21,859 bases of DNA from Synergistaceae bacterium (GTDB lineage Bacteria; Synergistota; Synergistia; Synergistales; Thermovirgaceae), in NCBI GenBank assembly GCA_003446665.1, contig DMCT01000025.1, positions 1 through 21,859 of the forward strand, given 5' to 3'. Position numbers and translations under genes: made by a program. The notes below the pieces were generated by a model, which was given only the letters and a program-made list of their open reading frames with translations, did no database searches and was not told where the DNA came from. Shown here in pieces: positions 15,510-21,859 of this stretch. The first letter of the stretch is position 1. Each line of letters starts with the position of its first letter.

Positions 15510-16262
15510 GTGAAAATGAAAAAATATGTTTTTCGAGGAAAAACTTTGGTGCTGTTGGTTATGGTTTTGTACTTTTCTTGCCTCTCGTCAGGCATGGCCA
15601 ACGCCGAAGTATTTGCCGCCGCGGCAAGTACGCAGCCCGTTATGGAAAAACTAGCTGCACAATACGAAAAAGATACGGGGAATCACATGGAATATACTTT
15701 TGCCGCTTCAGGTCAGCTTGCCAGGCAGATCGAGATGGGGGCACCCTTTGACCTTTACATTAGCGCTAACGAGAAATGGGCAAGGTATCTCGAGGAAAAG
15801 GGCATGCTTGAAATGGTAAGACCGGTAGCCGAGTGCCCTCTGGTCCTTTGGCATGATTCAAGCGAGGCCCCTTCCCTGGACATTATCGAGAGAGAAAATA
15901 TAAAAGTAGCCATAGCTGACCCGGAAGTAGCTCCTTACGGGGCCCTGGCCAAGAAATATCTCGAAGAGGTGGGCCTTTACAAGAAGCTGGATGCGGAAGG
16001 ACGTTTGGTAATTGGAGGCGATGTCCTGAAGGCTGGTCTTGCAGCCAAAAGCGGCGGGGCCAATGTGGCTTGTCTGCCTTTGAGCATTGCGAAAAGGCTT
16101 GGGGGCAACTGGACCAGGATCCCGGTCCCTCCGCAAAGGATCTTTGGAGGTATAGTGGTCGGAAGAAAAACCGATGTGGTGGTGGACTTTTTTGAATACC
16201 TGTTTTCGAAGCCCGCAAGCAAACTGTTCGAGGAAGCCGGGTTCGAGCCCGTCGTCAATTAA
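15510..16262 (+). CDS. modA: Molybdate/tungstate-binding periplasmic protein ModA
   Basis: A 250-residue ABC-transporter solute-binding protein. A basic N-terminus, a hydrophobic stretch (12-25) and AxA before residue 33 form a signal peptide (cleavage after MANA). The mature protein starts EVFAAAST, a ModA hallmark, followed by FAASGQLARQIEMGAPFDLYIS, IADPEVAPYGALAKKYLEEVG and a C-terminal domain with VACLPLS. The serines in AAAST and AASGQ are those expected to bind the oxyanion. Molybdate and tungstate cannot be told apart by eye. The start is GTG at 15510, 8 bases after GGAGGT; ATG at 15516 is an in-frame alternative. The stop lies 12 bases before modB. Confidence 0.92.
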   Translation: MKMKKYVFRGKTLVLLVMVLYFSCLSSGMANAEVFAAAASTQPVMEKLAAQYEKDTGNHMEYTFAASGQLARQIEMGAPFDLYISANEKWARYLEEKGMLEMVRPVAECPLVLWHDSSEAPSLDIIERENIKVAIADPEVAPYGALAKKYLEEVGLYKKLDAEGRLVIGGDVLKAGLAAKSGGANVACLPLSIAKRLGGNWTRIPVPPQRIFGGIVVGRKTDVVVDFFEYLFSKPASKLFEEAGFEPVVN

Positions 16263-16274
16263 CTGGATCGAGAA

Positions 16275-16919
16275 ATGGAAAAAGCGCTATTTTTAAGCCT
16301 CAAGGTTCTGGCCTTCGATATACCTATACTGGTCCTTGCTGGAGGGGGGCTTGGGTGGGTCCTCGCAAGGAAATCCTTCCCAGGGCGGGAGGTCGTCTCC
16401 CTCCTGCTCCTTCTGCCAATCGTATTACCTCCGTCGGTTTTGGGGCTTTACGTGCTAATGCTTGTTGGAAGGGTGGACCTTTTGAAGGAGGCCGGTTTTG
16501 TCTTTGCTTTTCCTGCCTGCGTTTTGGGTTCGTTGTTGCCATCTTTGCCGATAATGATACAGTCATCACGCGCGGCTTTTGCGGGTGTGGATCGCGAGCT
16601 CGAAGAAACTGCCCTCACCCTGGGGAAGAGTTCCTGGAATGTCTTTTTCAAGATTACATTGCCGATGGCTAGAAGAACACTTCTTGCAGGATTAGCTTTG
16701 TCTTCCGCAAGAGCCCTTGGGGATTTCGGAACGACACTAATGATAGCGGGGAACATCCCCGGCAGAACCCAAACGCTCCCTCTTTACATTTACGGGCAAG
16801 TCGGGTCGCTCAATTTCGGTCGCGCCAATGCGGCGGCCCTTTTGCTCGTCGCCGTAGGCATCGTCAGCCTTTATCTGGTACGTAGATTGGAGGCCGGGGC
16901 TCATGAAAGAGTGGCTTGA
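16275..16919 (+). CDS. modB: Molybdate ABC transporter permease ModB
   Basis: A 214-residue inner-membrane permease with about five hydrophobic segments, starting with residues 5-30. The cytoplasmic EAA loop reads ELEETALTLGKSSWNVFFKITLP near 107-129 and is followed by ALGDFGTTLMIAGNIPG, typical of ModB/CysT permeases, where the loop docks onto the ATPase. The ribosome-binding site is weak, which suggests coupling to modA translation. Its end overlaps modC by 17 bases. Confidence 0.93.
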   Translation: MEKALFLSLKVLAFDIPILVLAGGGLGWVLARKSFPGREVVSLLLLLPIVLPPSVLGLYVLMLVGRVDLLKEAGFVFAFPACVLGSLLPSLPIMIQSSRAAFAGVDRELEETALTLGKSSWNVFFKITLPMARRTLLAGLALSSARALGDFGTTLMIAGNIPGRTQTLPLYIYGQVGSLNFGRANAAALLLVAVGIVSLYLVRRLEAGAHERVA

Positions 16920-18051
16920 GGTATCCCTTAAGGAGAAAGTAGACCGTTTTGGCCTGGATGTCTCTTTTGATCTCGGCAAGGAAATCGGGGTAATCTTTGG
17001 CCCTAGCGGAGCAGGGAAAAGCCTCACATTGAGATGTCTCGCGGGGTTGCGGAAAGTCAAACAAGGACGCATCGTCCTGGCCGGACGAGTTATCCTCGAT
17101 ACTGCATCGGGAATAGATATTCATCCTTGCAAACGAAGGATGGGGTTTCTGCCACAGGGACTTGCGCTTTTCCCTCACATGACAGCCCTGGAAAATGTTA
17201 TGTACGGCTGTGCTCGTACCGGCGAACGGGAAAAGAGGTCATGTGCGCGTAAATGGCTTGAACAGGTGCGGCTTGAAGAATACGGGGACCACTTCCCCTC
17301 TCAGCTTTCCGGAGGACAGAAACAGCGTGTCGCACTGGCGCGGGCGCTGGCCTCGGAACCGGAAATGTTGATGCTGGACGAACCTTTCAGCGCCCTTGAC
17401 GGGCCGTTAAGGCGAAATCTTCGAAGGGACCTGCGGCGTCTGCAGGAAGAAGCCGGCATACCAATTCTCTATGTGACGCATCAGGTTGAGGATATTTGTG
17501 CTCTCGGCGACAAGATCTTCTTCATCGAAAAAGGTATTCTGACCGGGTCCGCACGGATAGAAGAAATGCTTGAAGGTTCGGGTCGGGTTTCTTTCTGGAA
17601 GATGATGGGTTGGGGTAATATCCTGGAAGGGCGGACGGAAGTTTCACCCGAAGGACGACCTGTCTTCCTTTGGGACTTGGGCGAGCTTTCGTTGAAAGAG
17701 GCAGTCGACACCGGTCCGGCATTGGCCTTCGTGAGGCCTGATCGCGTTCGTATTTTGGACCCGCGGATTCCGATTGACCAGGAACTTTCAAAAAACACCT
17801 TCTCTGGCGAGGTAGAGGAAGTGCTCCTCGAAGGAGGAGTTACCAGGATGCACGTCGGGACATCTAATGGATACTGGCAGGTAGAACAGTCTGTCCACGG
17901 CCCTTTGGCGAAGGTCGTCCGTCCGGGTGAAAAGCTTCTCTTTGCCGTACCGCCGGGAGCGATAGAGCTGATATTTCTCCAATCATCCGCCCATACCGAA
18001 AAACCTGGATCGCCTACAGCTGAATCGTTATCTCACTGCATGGGGCTTTGA
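16903..18051 (+). CDS. modC: Molybdate ABC transporter ATP-binding protein ModC
   Basis: A 382-residue ATPase. Walker A is GPSGAGKS (33-40), the Q-loop glutamine is Q84, the signature is LSGGQ (134-138), Walker B is LMLDEP (155-160) and the switch histidine is H192. The C-terminal third resembles the regulatory extension of ModC, with a TOBE/Mop-like segment from about 290 to 350 that may bind oxyanion. The last 25 residues are poorly conserved by eye. GGAGG lies 9 bases before the ATG, inside modB. The gene faces the third oxidoreductase, and a two-way terminator lies between them. Confidence 0.92.
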   Translation: MKEWLEVSLKEKVDRFGLDVSFDLGKEIGVIFGPSGAGKSLTLRCLAGLRKVKQGRIVLAGRVILDTASGIDIHPCKRRMGFLPQGLALFPHMTALENVMYGCARTGEREKRSCARKWLEQVRLEEYGDHFPSQLSGGQKQRVALARALASEPEMLMLDEPFSALDGPLRRNLRRDLRRLQEEAGIPILYVTHQVEDICALGDKIFFIEKGILTGSARIEEMLEGSGRVSFWKMMGWGNILEGRTEVSPEGRPVFLWDLGELSLKEAVDTGPALAFVRPDRVRILDPRIPIDQELSKNTFSGEVEEVLLEGGVTRMHVGTSNGYWQVEQSVHGPLAKVVRPGEKLLFAVPPGAIELIFLQSSAHTEKPGSPTAESLSHCMGL

Positions 18052-18056
18052 AAAAT

Positions 18057-18100
18057 TTACCGGGAGCCTTGAGACATTACGGCCTGAAGACTCCCGGTAA
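18057..18100. terminator. Bidirectional terminator between modC and third oxidoreductase
   Basis: A 10-base-pair perfect stem joins 18057-18066 (TTACCGGGAG) to 18091-18100 (CTCCCGGTAA) with a 24-base loop. On the - strand the stem is followed by AATTTTTC, a good T tract, so it should end the oxidoreductase transcript. On the + strand only CAAATATGG follows, so termination of modABC may be weaker. Confidence 0.7.
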
Positions 18101-18112
18101 CAAATATGGTCC

Positions 18113-20917
18113 TTACTTTTTCAATCCGGCAAGGATCTTTTCAGGTCTTGCAGGCAACTCCTTGATGCGGACGCCGACAGCGTTGTAAATGGCGTTGAGT
18201 ACAGCCGCATGTGAAGCGGAATGGGGCAACTCGCCGGTCCCGCTTGCACCGAAGGTGCCGAATTCGCGGGGCGTTTCCATATGGATCAGCTTCATGTCGT
18301 CGGGGATATCCTTAGTGTAAAGAAGACCGCAGCTGACTAGATTGGTATGTTTGTGAACGTCGTCGAAATCCTCAGTCAGGGCGAAGCCGATCCCTTGAGC
18401 GATGCCGCCGTATAATTGTCCTTCCACCACCGCGTAATTGTTTATCTTTCCGACGTCGTCTACAAGGGTGAACTTTTCTACGGTGGACTTGCCGGTGTTG
18501 ACGTCGACTGCCACCTCGGCCATGAACACGCCGAACTGATGGTTGGCGAAAGGATAACCCTGGCCTGTCTCATCGTCTATCGGCACGCCGTGTTGCACTT
18601 CGCCGTCAACGTTTCGGAGTGTGGCCTTCCAATAACCTTCGTAGGTCGTGGGGATTCCCTCTTCGACCATCTCTTCGTAAGTTCGGTAAGTTCCGTCGGG
18701 CTTGCGCATGGCGTCCAGCAATTGCCTGCAGCTGTCTACAATCGCGCTGCCCGTCATAACCTGGCTCCTGCTGGCCGAAGCATTGCCGCTGTTGGGCGCC
18801 TTTGCCGTATCGTTGCAGACGAGTTTGATTTGCTCGGGTTTGATGCCGATGGGTTTTAGCGCTTCGTGTGCCGTTCCAATACAGCCAATGTCAGCGCCCT
18901 GGCCGTGGTCTTCCCACGTGTTGTAAAGGATGACCCCTTCTTTGGTCAGTTCTATGGTACTGCGAGATTCATCGGGACCGTCCCTGTTGCAATCGTAAAT
19001 GCCGATAGATATGCCGACTCCTCTTTTGATCGTATCTGTTGAGAGGGCGGTCGCCCGTTTTTTCGCTTCTTCGTAAAGGGGCTTGATCCTCGTTACCATT
19101 GCCTGAAGCGGATATACTTCGGGTCTTTGTCCGCTAGGCATCGTGCCGCCTGGGAGGATCAGATTTTTCTCCCTGAATTCGAGCGGATCCATGCCTATTT
19201 TTTCTGCGAGCATATCCATGGCGACTTCCTCGGCCAGGTAGGTCTGAGGTGCTCCGTAGGCTCTGAAGGCCCCGCACCATTTGTGGTTCGTGAAAAGGGT
19301 ATAACCACAGCCGCGGATTCTTTCGACCCCATAAGGCGCTCCCATGAATTGAGCCTCCCTGTTGGTGAGGTCCTGGCTGGCTTCCGAATAGGGCCCGTGG
19401 TCGACATACCAATTGTGCTCAAGCCCCACCAGCTTTCCGTTTTTATCGGCTCCTATGCGAAGTTTTATGAGGAAAGGTGAACGCTTTGGCGTCCGAAGGA
19501 TGTGTTCTTTCATGTTGAGCCGCATGTAGACGGGGCGGCCTGTGGCGAGGACGCAGGCACCGATAATGGCTTCGTTCGTAACGGCGATTTTGTATCCGAA
19601 GGTGGCACCCGTGTTGTTCTGGATCACGCGAATCTTAGAGGGAGGCAGTCCGAGGCCTCTTGCGACCATTAGCACATGCAAGTAGATGCAGATGCTTTTT
19701 GTCTGGATCGTCAAACGTTCTTCCTCGTCGATGTAACCGAAGCCGCAATCAGTTTCGATCGTCAAATGAGGCTGCCTCGAACTGAGGAAAGTTTCTTCCA
19801 CCACGTAGGGAGCGTTGTCCAGGAAAGGAGCGGGATCATCTCCCTTTTTTATGCGTCGTTTGTTGAAACAGTTGGGCATGCCGTCGATGCCTTCAATCTC
19901 GTCATATACTTTGATGGCGTCTTTGGCCATGGCATCTTTGATGTTAAGCAGGGCAGGAAGTTCTTCCAGCTCGACTTTCACCTTTGCGGCCGCAGCCCTG
20001 GCCTCTTCCTCCGTAGCCGCGCAAATGACAGCCACCGCTTCTCCCCATTGTCGGATCTTGTCGCCCACGGGCACAAGAATACGGCGCTCCCATCCATCGG
20101 TGGTTGCTGTGGCTGAGTTGACCTGTCCCCGGATGCGGTTCGTCCCCTTGTTTTGGAGAATGTCTTCGGCGGTTACAATTTTGAAGACTCCCGGCATTTT
20201 TTCGGCTTCCGAAAGGTCGATGGATTTTACTACCGCGTGGTGGACTTCCGGGCAGACCGGCACGGCGAAAAGGGTATCGTCGGGAAGCTTGAGACCAGCG
20301 TCGCCGCCAAAATCCCAAAGGCCAGTCGCCTTGTAGACCGCGCTCGGCCTTGGGAAGCTGGTGCCCCAGATCGAACCGTCCTTACCAAGCATTTCGGAAA
20401 AATCCGTCATCTCTTCTTCGCCTCGGAGAACCTTGGCAGCAAGCATGACGGCATCGGTTATCTGTACGTAGCCAACACAGCGACAAGCGTTACGGTTTTT
20501 GTGGAACCACTCTCGAACCTCCTCGCGGGTCGGATTCGGATTTTGCTCCAAAAGAGCCTTGGCACTCATGATAAATCCAGGTGTGCAGAAACCACATTGG
20601 ATAGCGCCCGTCTTTATGAAGGCCCACTGAAGAGCGTGGAGTCTTCCCGGTGCTCCGACTCCTTCAATGGTGAGAATTTCCGCTTCCTCGGGGACCGAAT
20701 TCCATTTCGTGATGCAAGAACGCAGAAGCTTACCGTTCATAAGCACGTAGCAAGCACCGCATTGGCCGACTCCGCAACCGACCTTGGTTCCCGTCAAACC
20801 CAACTGCTTGCGGATAACCTCGGCAAGCGATGCTTCTGGTTCTGCTACAGTGTGGTACGGAACGCCGTTCACCAGTATCCGTTTCCTGACAAACTGTTTC
20901 TTTACGCCTTGACTCAT
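18113..20917 (-). CDS. Molybdenum hydroxylase, aldehyde-oxidoreductase-like (paralog 3)
   Basis: A 934-residue xanthine-oxidase-family enzyme, closely similar along its length to the second oxidoreductase and more distant from the D. gigas-type one. It has the GCGVGQCGAC, CGFCTPGFIM and CRCVGY cysteine motifs (Val where the other two copies have Thr), then GATFGYK, FRAYGA and the catalytic Glu in GTGE near 896. Positions equivalent to D. gigas F425, F494 and L497 read I, A and D, so the channel resembles paralog 2. Electron exit must be to a separate partner because no FAD domain is present. ATG at 20917 is chosen because GAGGAGGG lies 6 bases upstream; an in-frame start at 20992 would add 25 residues with no family match. 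A Moco-type riboswitch lies in its leader. Confidence 0.93.
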   Translation of the reverse strand: MSQGVKKQFVRKRILVNGVPYHTVAEPEASLAEVIRKQLGLTGTKVGCGVGQCGACYVLMNGKLLRSCITKWNSVPEEAEILTIEGVGAPGRLHALQWAFIKTGAIQCGFCTPGFIMSAKALLEQNPNPTREEVREWFHKNRNACRCVGYVQITDAVMLAAKVLRGEEEMTDFSEMLGKDGSIWGTSFPRPSAVYKATGLWDFGGDAGLKLPDDTLFAVPVCPEVHHAVVKSIDLSEAEKMPGVFKIVTAEDILQNKGTNRIRGQVNSATATTDGWERRILVPVGDKIRQWGEAVAVICAATEEEARAAAAKVKVELEELPALLNIKDAMAKDAIKVYDEIEGIDGMPNCFNKRRIKKGDDPAPFLDNAPYVVEETFLSSRQPHLTIETDCGFGYIDEEERLTIQTKSICIYLHVLMVARGLGLPPSKIRVIQNNTGATFGYKIAVTNEAIIGACVLATGRPVYMRLNMKEHILRTPKRSPFLIKLRIGADKNGKLVGLEHNWYVDHGPYSEASQDLTNREAQFMGAPYGVERIRGCGYTLFTNHKWCGAFRAYGAPQTYLAEEVAMDMLAEKIGMDPLEFREKNLILPGGTMPSGQRPEVYPLQAMVTRIKPLYEEAKKRATALSTDTIKRGVGISIGIYDCNRDGPDESRSTIELTKEGVILYNTWEDHGQGADIGCIGTAHEALKPIGIKPEQIKLVCNDTAKAPNSGNASASRSQVMTGSAIVDSCRQLLDAMRKPDGTYRTYEEMVEEGIPTTYEGYWKATLRNVDGEVQHGVPIDDETGQGYPFANHQFGVFMAEVAVDVNTGKSTVEKFTLVDDVGKINNYAVVEGQLYGGIAQGIGFALTEDFDDVHKHTNLVSCGLLYTKDIPDDMKLIHMETPREFGTFGASGTGELPHSASHAAVLNAIYNAVGVRIKELPARPEKILAGLKK

Positions 20918-21072
20918 GTTAACCCTCCTCGTATGTGATTCACTCACCCCCTGAAAGGAGTAAGTAATTCTTGCCCACACACCGTTACGCAAGGGATGGA
21001 GCCCTTACCAAGGAGGGTTGTAGAGAAAAAACGAATCGTCGCGTAATGCCCGAACTCATGAATGGAAGGGAC

Positions 21073-21094
21073 AAAAAAGTTATGAGGCAACTTT
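21073..21094 (-). terminator. Weak AT-rich hairpin with T run in the leader of the third oxidoreductase
   Basis: On the - strand, AAAGTT (21094-21089) pairs with AACTTT (21081-21076) around a seven-base loop, and the T run continues to 21073. It sits about 33 bases after the riboswitch. It could be an intrinsic-terminator expression platform, but the stem has only one G-C pair and may be too weak. Confidence 0.3.
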
Positions 21095-21126
21095 CTGGAT
21101 GATAGGTTACATCTCTCAACATGTAT

Positions 21127-21221
21127 CCTCCTTTCCAAGTAACGGGAGGCTTCCCCGTTTCCGGGAAAACCCGCTGGTCGCCATCCGTAGAGAATCCTCC
21201 TTAGGAATGACGACTCGGAGG
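21127..21221 (-). promoter_or_regulatory. Moco RNA motif (molybdenum cofactor riboswitch), form with extra hairpin
   Basis: Read on the - strand, this leader repeats the architecture of the first riboswitch. CCTCCGAG is at 21221-21214. A helix joins GTCGTC (21214-21209) to GGCGAC (21182-21177). A GNRA hairpin is formed by CCCG (21165-21162), GAAA and CGGG (21157-21154). The terminal hairpin pairs CCTCC (21149-21145) with GGAGG (21131-21127) and contains TTGGAAAGGAGG. CCTAA, ATGG and CCAG blocks occur in the same order in both copies. Between CCTAA and ATGG this copy has an added short hairpin (GGAG-GATT-CTCT), the candidate P3. The third oxidoreductase starts about 210 bases downstream. Confidence 0.87.
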
Positions 21222-21223
21222 CC

Positions 21224-21493
21224 TGGTTTCAGGTATTACCTTCGAGTCATTACTGAAATAGTCCGGAAGCAAGAGACAAGAATCCAGTTAACCCGACTCG
21301 CATCTTTATCATAAAGAAATACATTCTGACGGGAACTGTAGCAATGTCATAAGCAAAAGCTGTTTTGTTTGTAGGTAGATAATATTTTGGGTGCTCGCAC
21401 TGGGAACATTTATACAATCTGTATATAGGAGTTGCATGCTCGGAAGTCTTGCTTCTGGTTAGCTCGAAGTCACGCATATTGTCGCCTGATTCA
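21224..21493. other. Intergenic stretch, probable promoter region for third oxidoreductase
   Basis: No convincing gene. The - strand promoter feeding the riboswitch should be here. The best -10-like element is TATGAT on the - strand near 21313-21318 with a weak TTCCCG 16 bases upstream, which is not strong enough to annotate separately. A 75-codon reading frame on the - strand (21477-21250) has a CxxC pair but no good ribosome-binding site or recognised family. Confidence 0.4.
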
Positions 21494-21859
21494 TCACAAT
21501 AGCCTGTAAAGCTTTACCGGGCGGCCGACGCTGCTGATGTCGTATTCGAAGGTCGCTTCTCCGGTTTCCAGGAGGTATTCCAGGTAACGTCTTGCTGTAG
21601 AGCGAGAAATGCCGATGGTCTCACCGACGGCGGAAGCCGACAGGGCCTCGCGGTTGTTCCTCATGCAAGTGCGTATCTTTTCTAGCAACTTGCGCTGGAT
21701 CCCCTTTGGAGGGTCTTCGAGTGCCCTGGGGGAAATTCCCCTTAAACTTGTGACCATGTCCAGGTCTTTCTGCCGCCATGGGTTGGCACGTCGAGTCAGC
21801 CCCTGGTGGTATTGAAAGTAGGCATTCAGTGCGTGTTCAAGGCGTTCGACCGAAAAGGG
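21494..21859 (-). CDS. Response regulator, CitB/DcuR type, C-terminal part (cut by window edge)
   Basis: The frame is open from the stop at 21494 to the right edge, giving 122 visible residues; the N-terminal receiver domain lies outside. The first visible part (PFSVERLEHALNAYFQYHQ) matches the end of a receiver domain and linker, followed by WRQKDLD. The rest is the winged-helix output domain of the CitB/DpiA/DcuR family: ALSASAVGETIGISRSTARR near the middle, then YLEYLLETGEATFEYD and GRPVKLYRLL. A start at 21757 would be internal. Such regulators pair with sensor kinases for citrate, C4-dicarboxylates or related acids. Its transcription direction is toward the third oxidoreductase, but the riboswitch and 270 bases separate them, so a functional link is only possible. 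Confidence 0.85.
   Translation of the reverse strand, partial: PFSVERLEHALNAYFQYHQGLTRRANPWRQKDLDMVTSLRGISPRALEDPPKGIQRKLLEKIRTCMRNNREALSASAVGETIGISRSTARRYLEYLLETGEATFEYDISSVGRPVKLYRLL

Noticed and set aside
1775..19480. Many long antisense frames inside the three oxidoreductase genes
   Set aside because: They mirror the codon structure of strong coding genes on the other strand, have no ribosome-binding sites and resemble no family.
20918..20992. Longer start for the third oxidoreductase
   Set aside because: The added 25 residues match nothing in the family, and the internal ATG at 20917 has an excellent ribosome-binding site (GAGGAGGG).
21250..21477. 75-codon frame on the - strand with a CxxC pair
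   Set aside because: Weak ribosome-binding site, no family resemblance, and it occupies the region where the promoter of the third oxidoreductase is expected.
1..21859. CRISPR arrays, tRNA or rRNA genes, insertion sequences and attachment sites
   Set aside because: No regularly spaced repeats, no tRNA-like cloverleaf or rRNA sequence, and no transposase or integrase coding sequence were seen; the locus looks chromosomal and metabolic.

Overview
The window encodes the molybdenum-hydroxylase metabolism of an anaerobic bacterium. It holds three long aldehyde-oxidoreductase-type molybdoenzymes, a molybdate-type ABC transporter, a molybdopterin cytidylyltransferase-like protein, and two RNA leaders that closely resemble the molybdenum-cofactor (Moco) riboswitch. 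The first molybdoenzyme is very like Desulfovibrio gigas aldehyde oxidoreductase. The genes after it follow the DVU1559 to DVU1551 order I recall from Desulfovibrio vulgaris. A sulfate reducer or a member of Synergistota are both plausible hosts. No rRNA or other phylogenetic marker is present, so the host assignment is weak.

Region 1 (1-9295, + strand): a D. gigas-type aldehyde oxidoreductase is followed by a strong terminator-like hairpin. Then come six closely packed genes, several of which overlap: a GltD-like/ferredoxin/CCG-domain fusion, a 71-residue four-cysteine protein, a SAM methyltransferase, a C-GCAxxG-C-C protein, a cysteine-rich radical SAM enzyme related to tetraether lipid synthase, and a PaaK-like AMP ligase. 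Region 2 (9360-11185, - strand): a histidine phosphatase and a MocA-like nucleotidyltransferase fused to an HD domain share a 4-base overlap. They complete the conserved set but are inverted here.

Region 3 (11434-14971, + strand): a sigma70-like promoter leads into a Moco-type riboswitch, a second molybdoenzyme and a cupin. Region 4 (15039-18051, + strand): a Fur-family regulator with a perfect 7-1-7 palindrome over its leader is followed by modABC. Region 5 (18113-21223, - strand): a third molybdoenzyme, paralogous to the second, is preceded by a second Moco-type riboswitch that has an extra hairpin. Region 6 (21494 to the right edge, - strand): the C-terminal part of a CitB/DcuR-type response regulator.

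Working model: modABC imports molybdate or tungstate. The MocA-like enzyme, perhaps with the phosphatase, completes the dinucleotide cofactor used by the three hydroxylases. Cofactor level feeds back through the riboswitches on enzymes 2 and 3, but not visibly on enzyme 1. The radical SAM, methyltransferase, ligase and redox genes look like a dedicated pathway that modifies, matures or electronically couples the D. gigas-type enzyme. That pathway is the most interesting and least understood part of the window.
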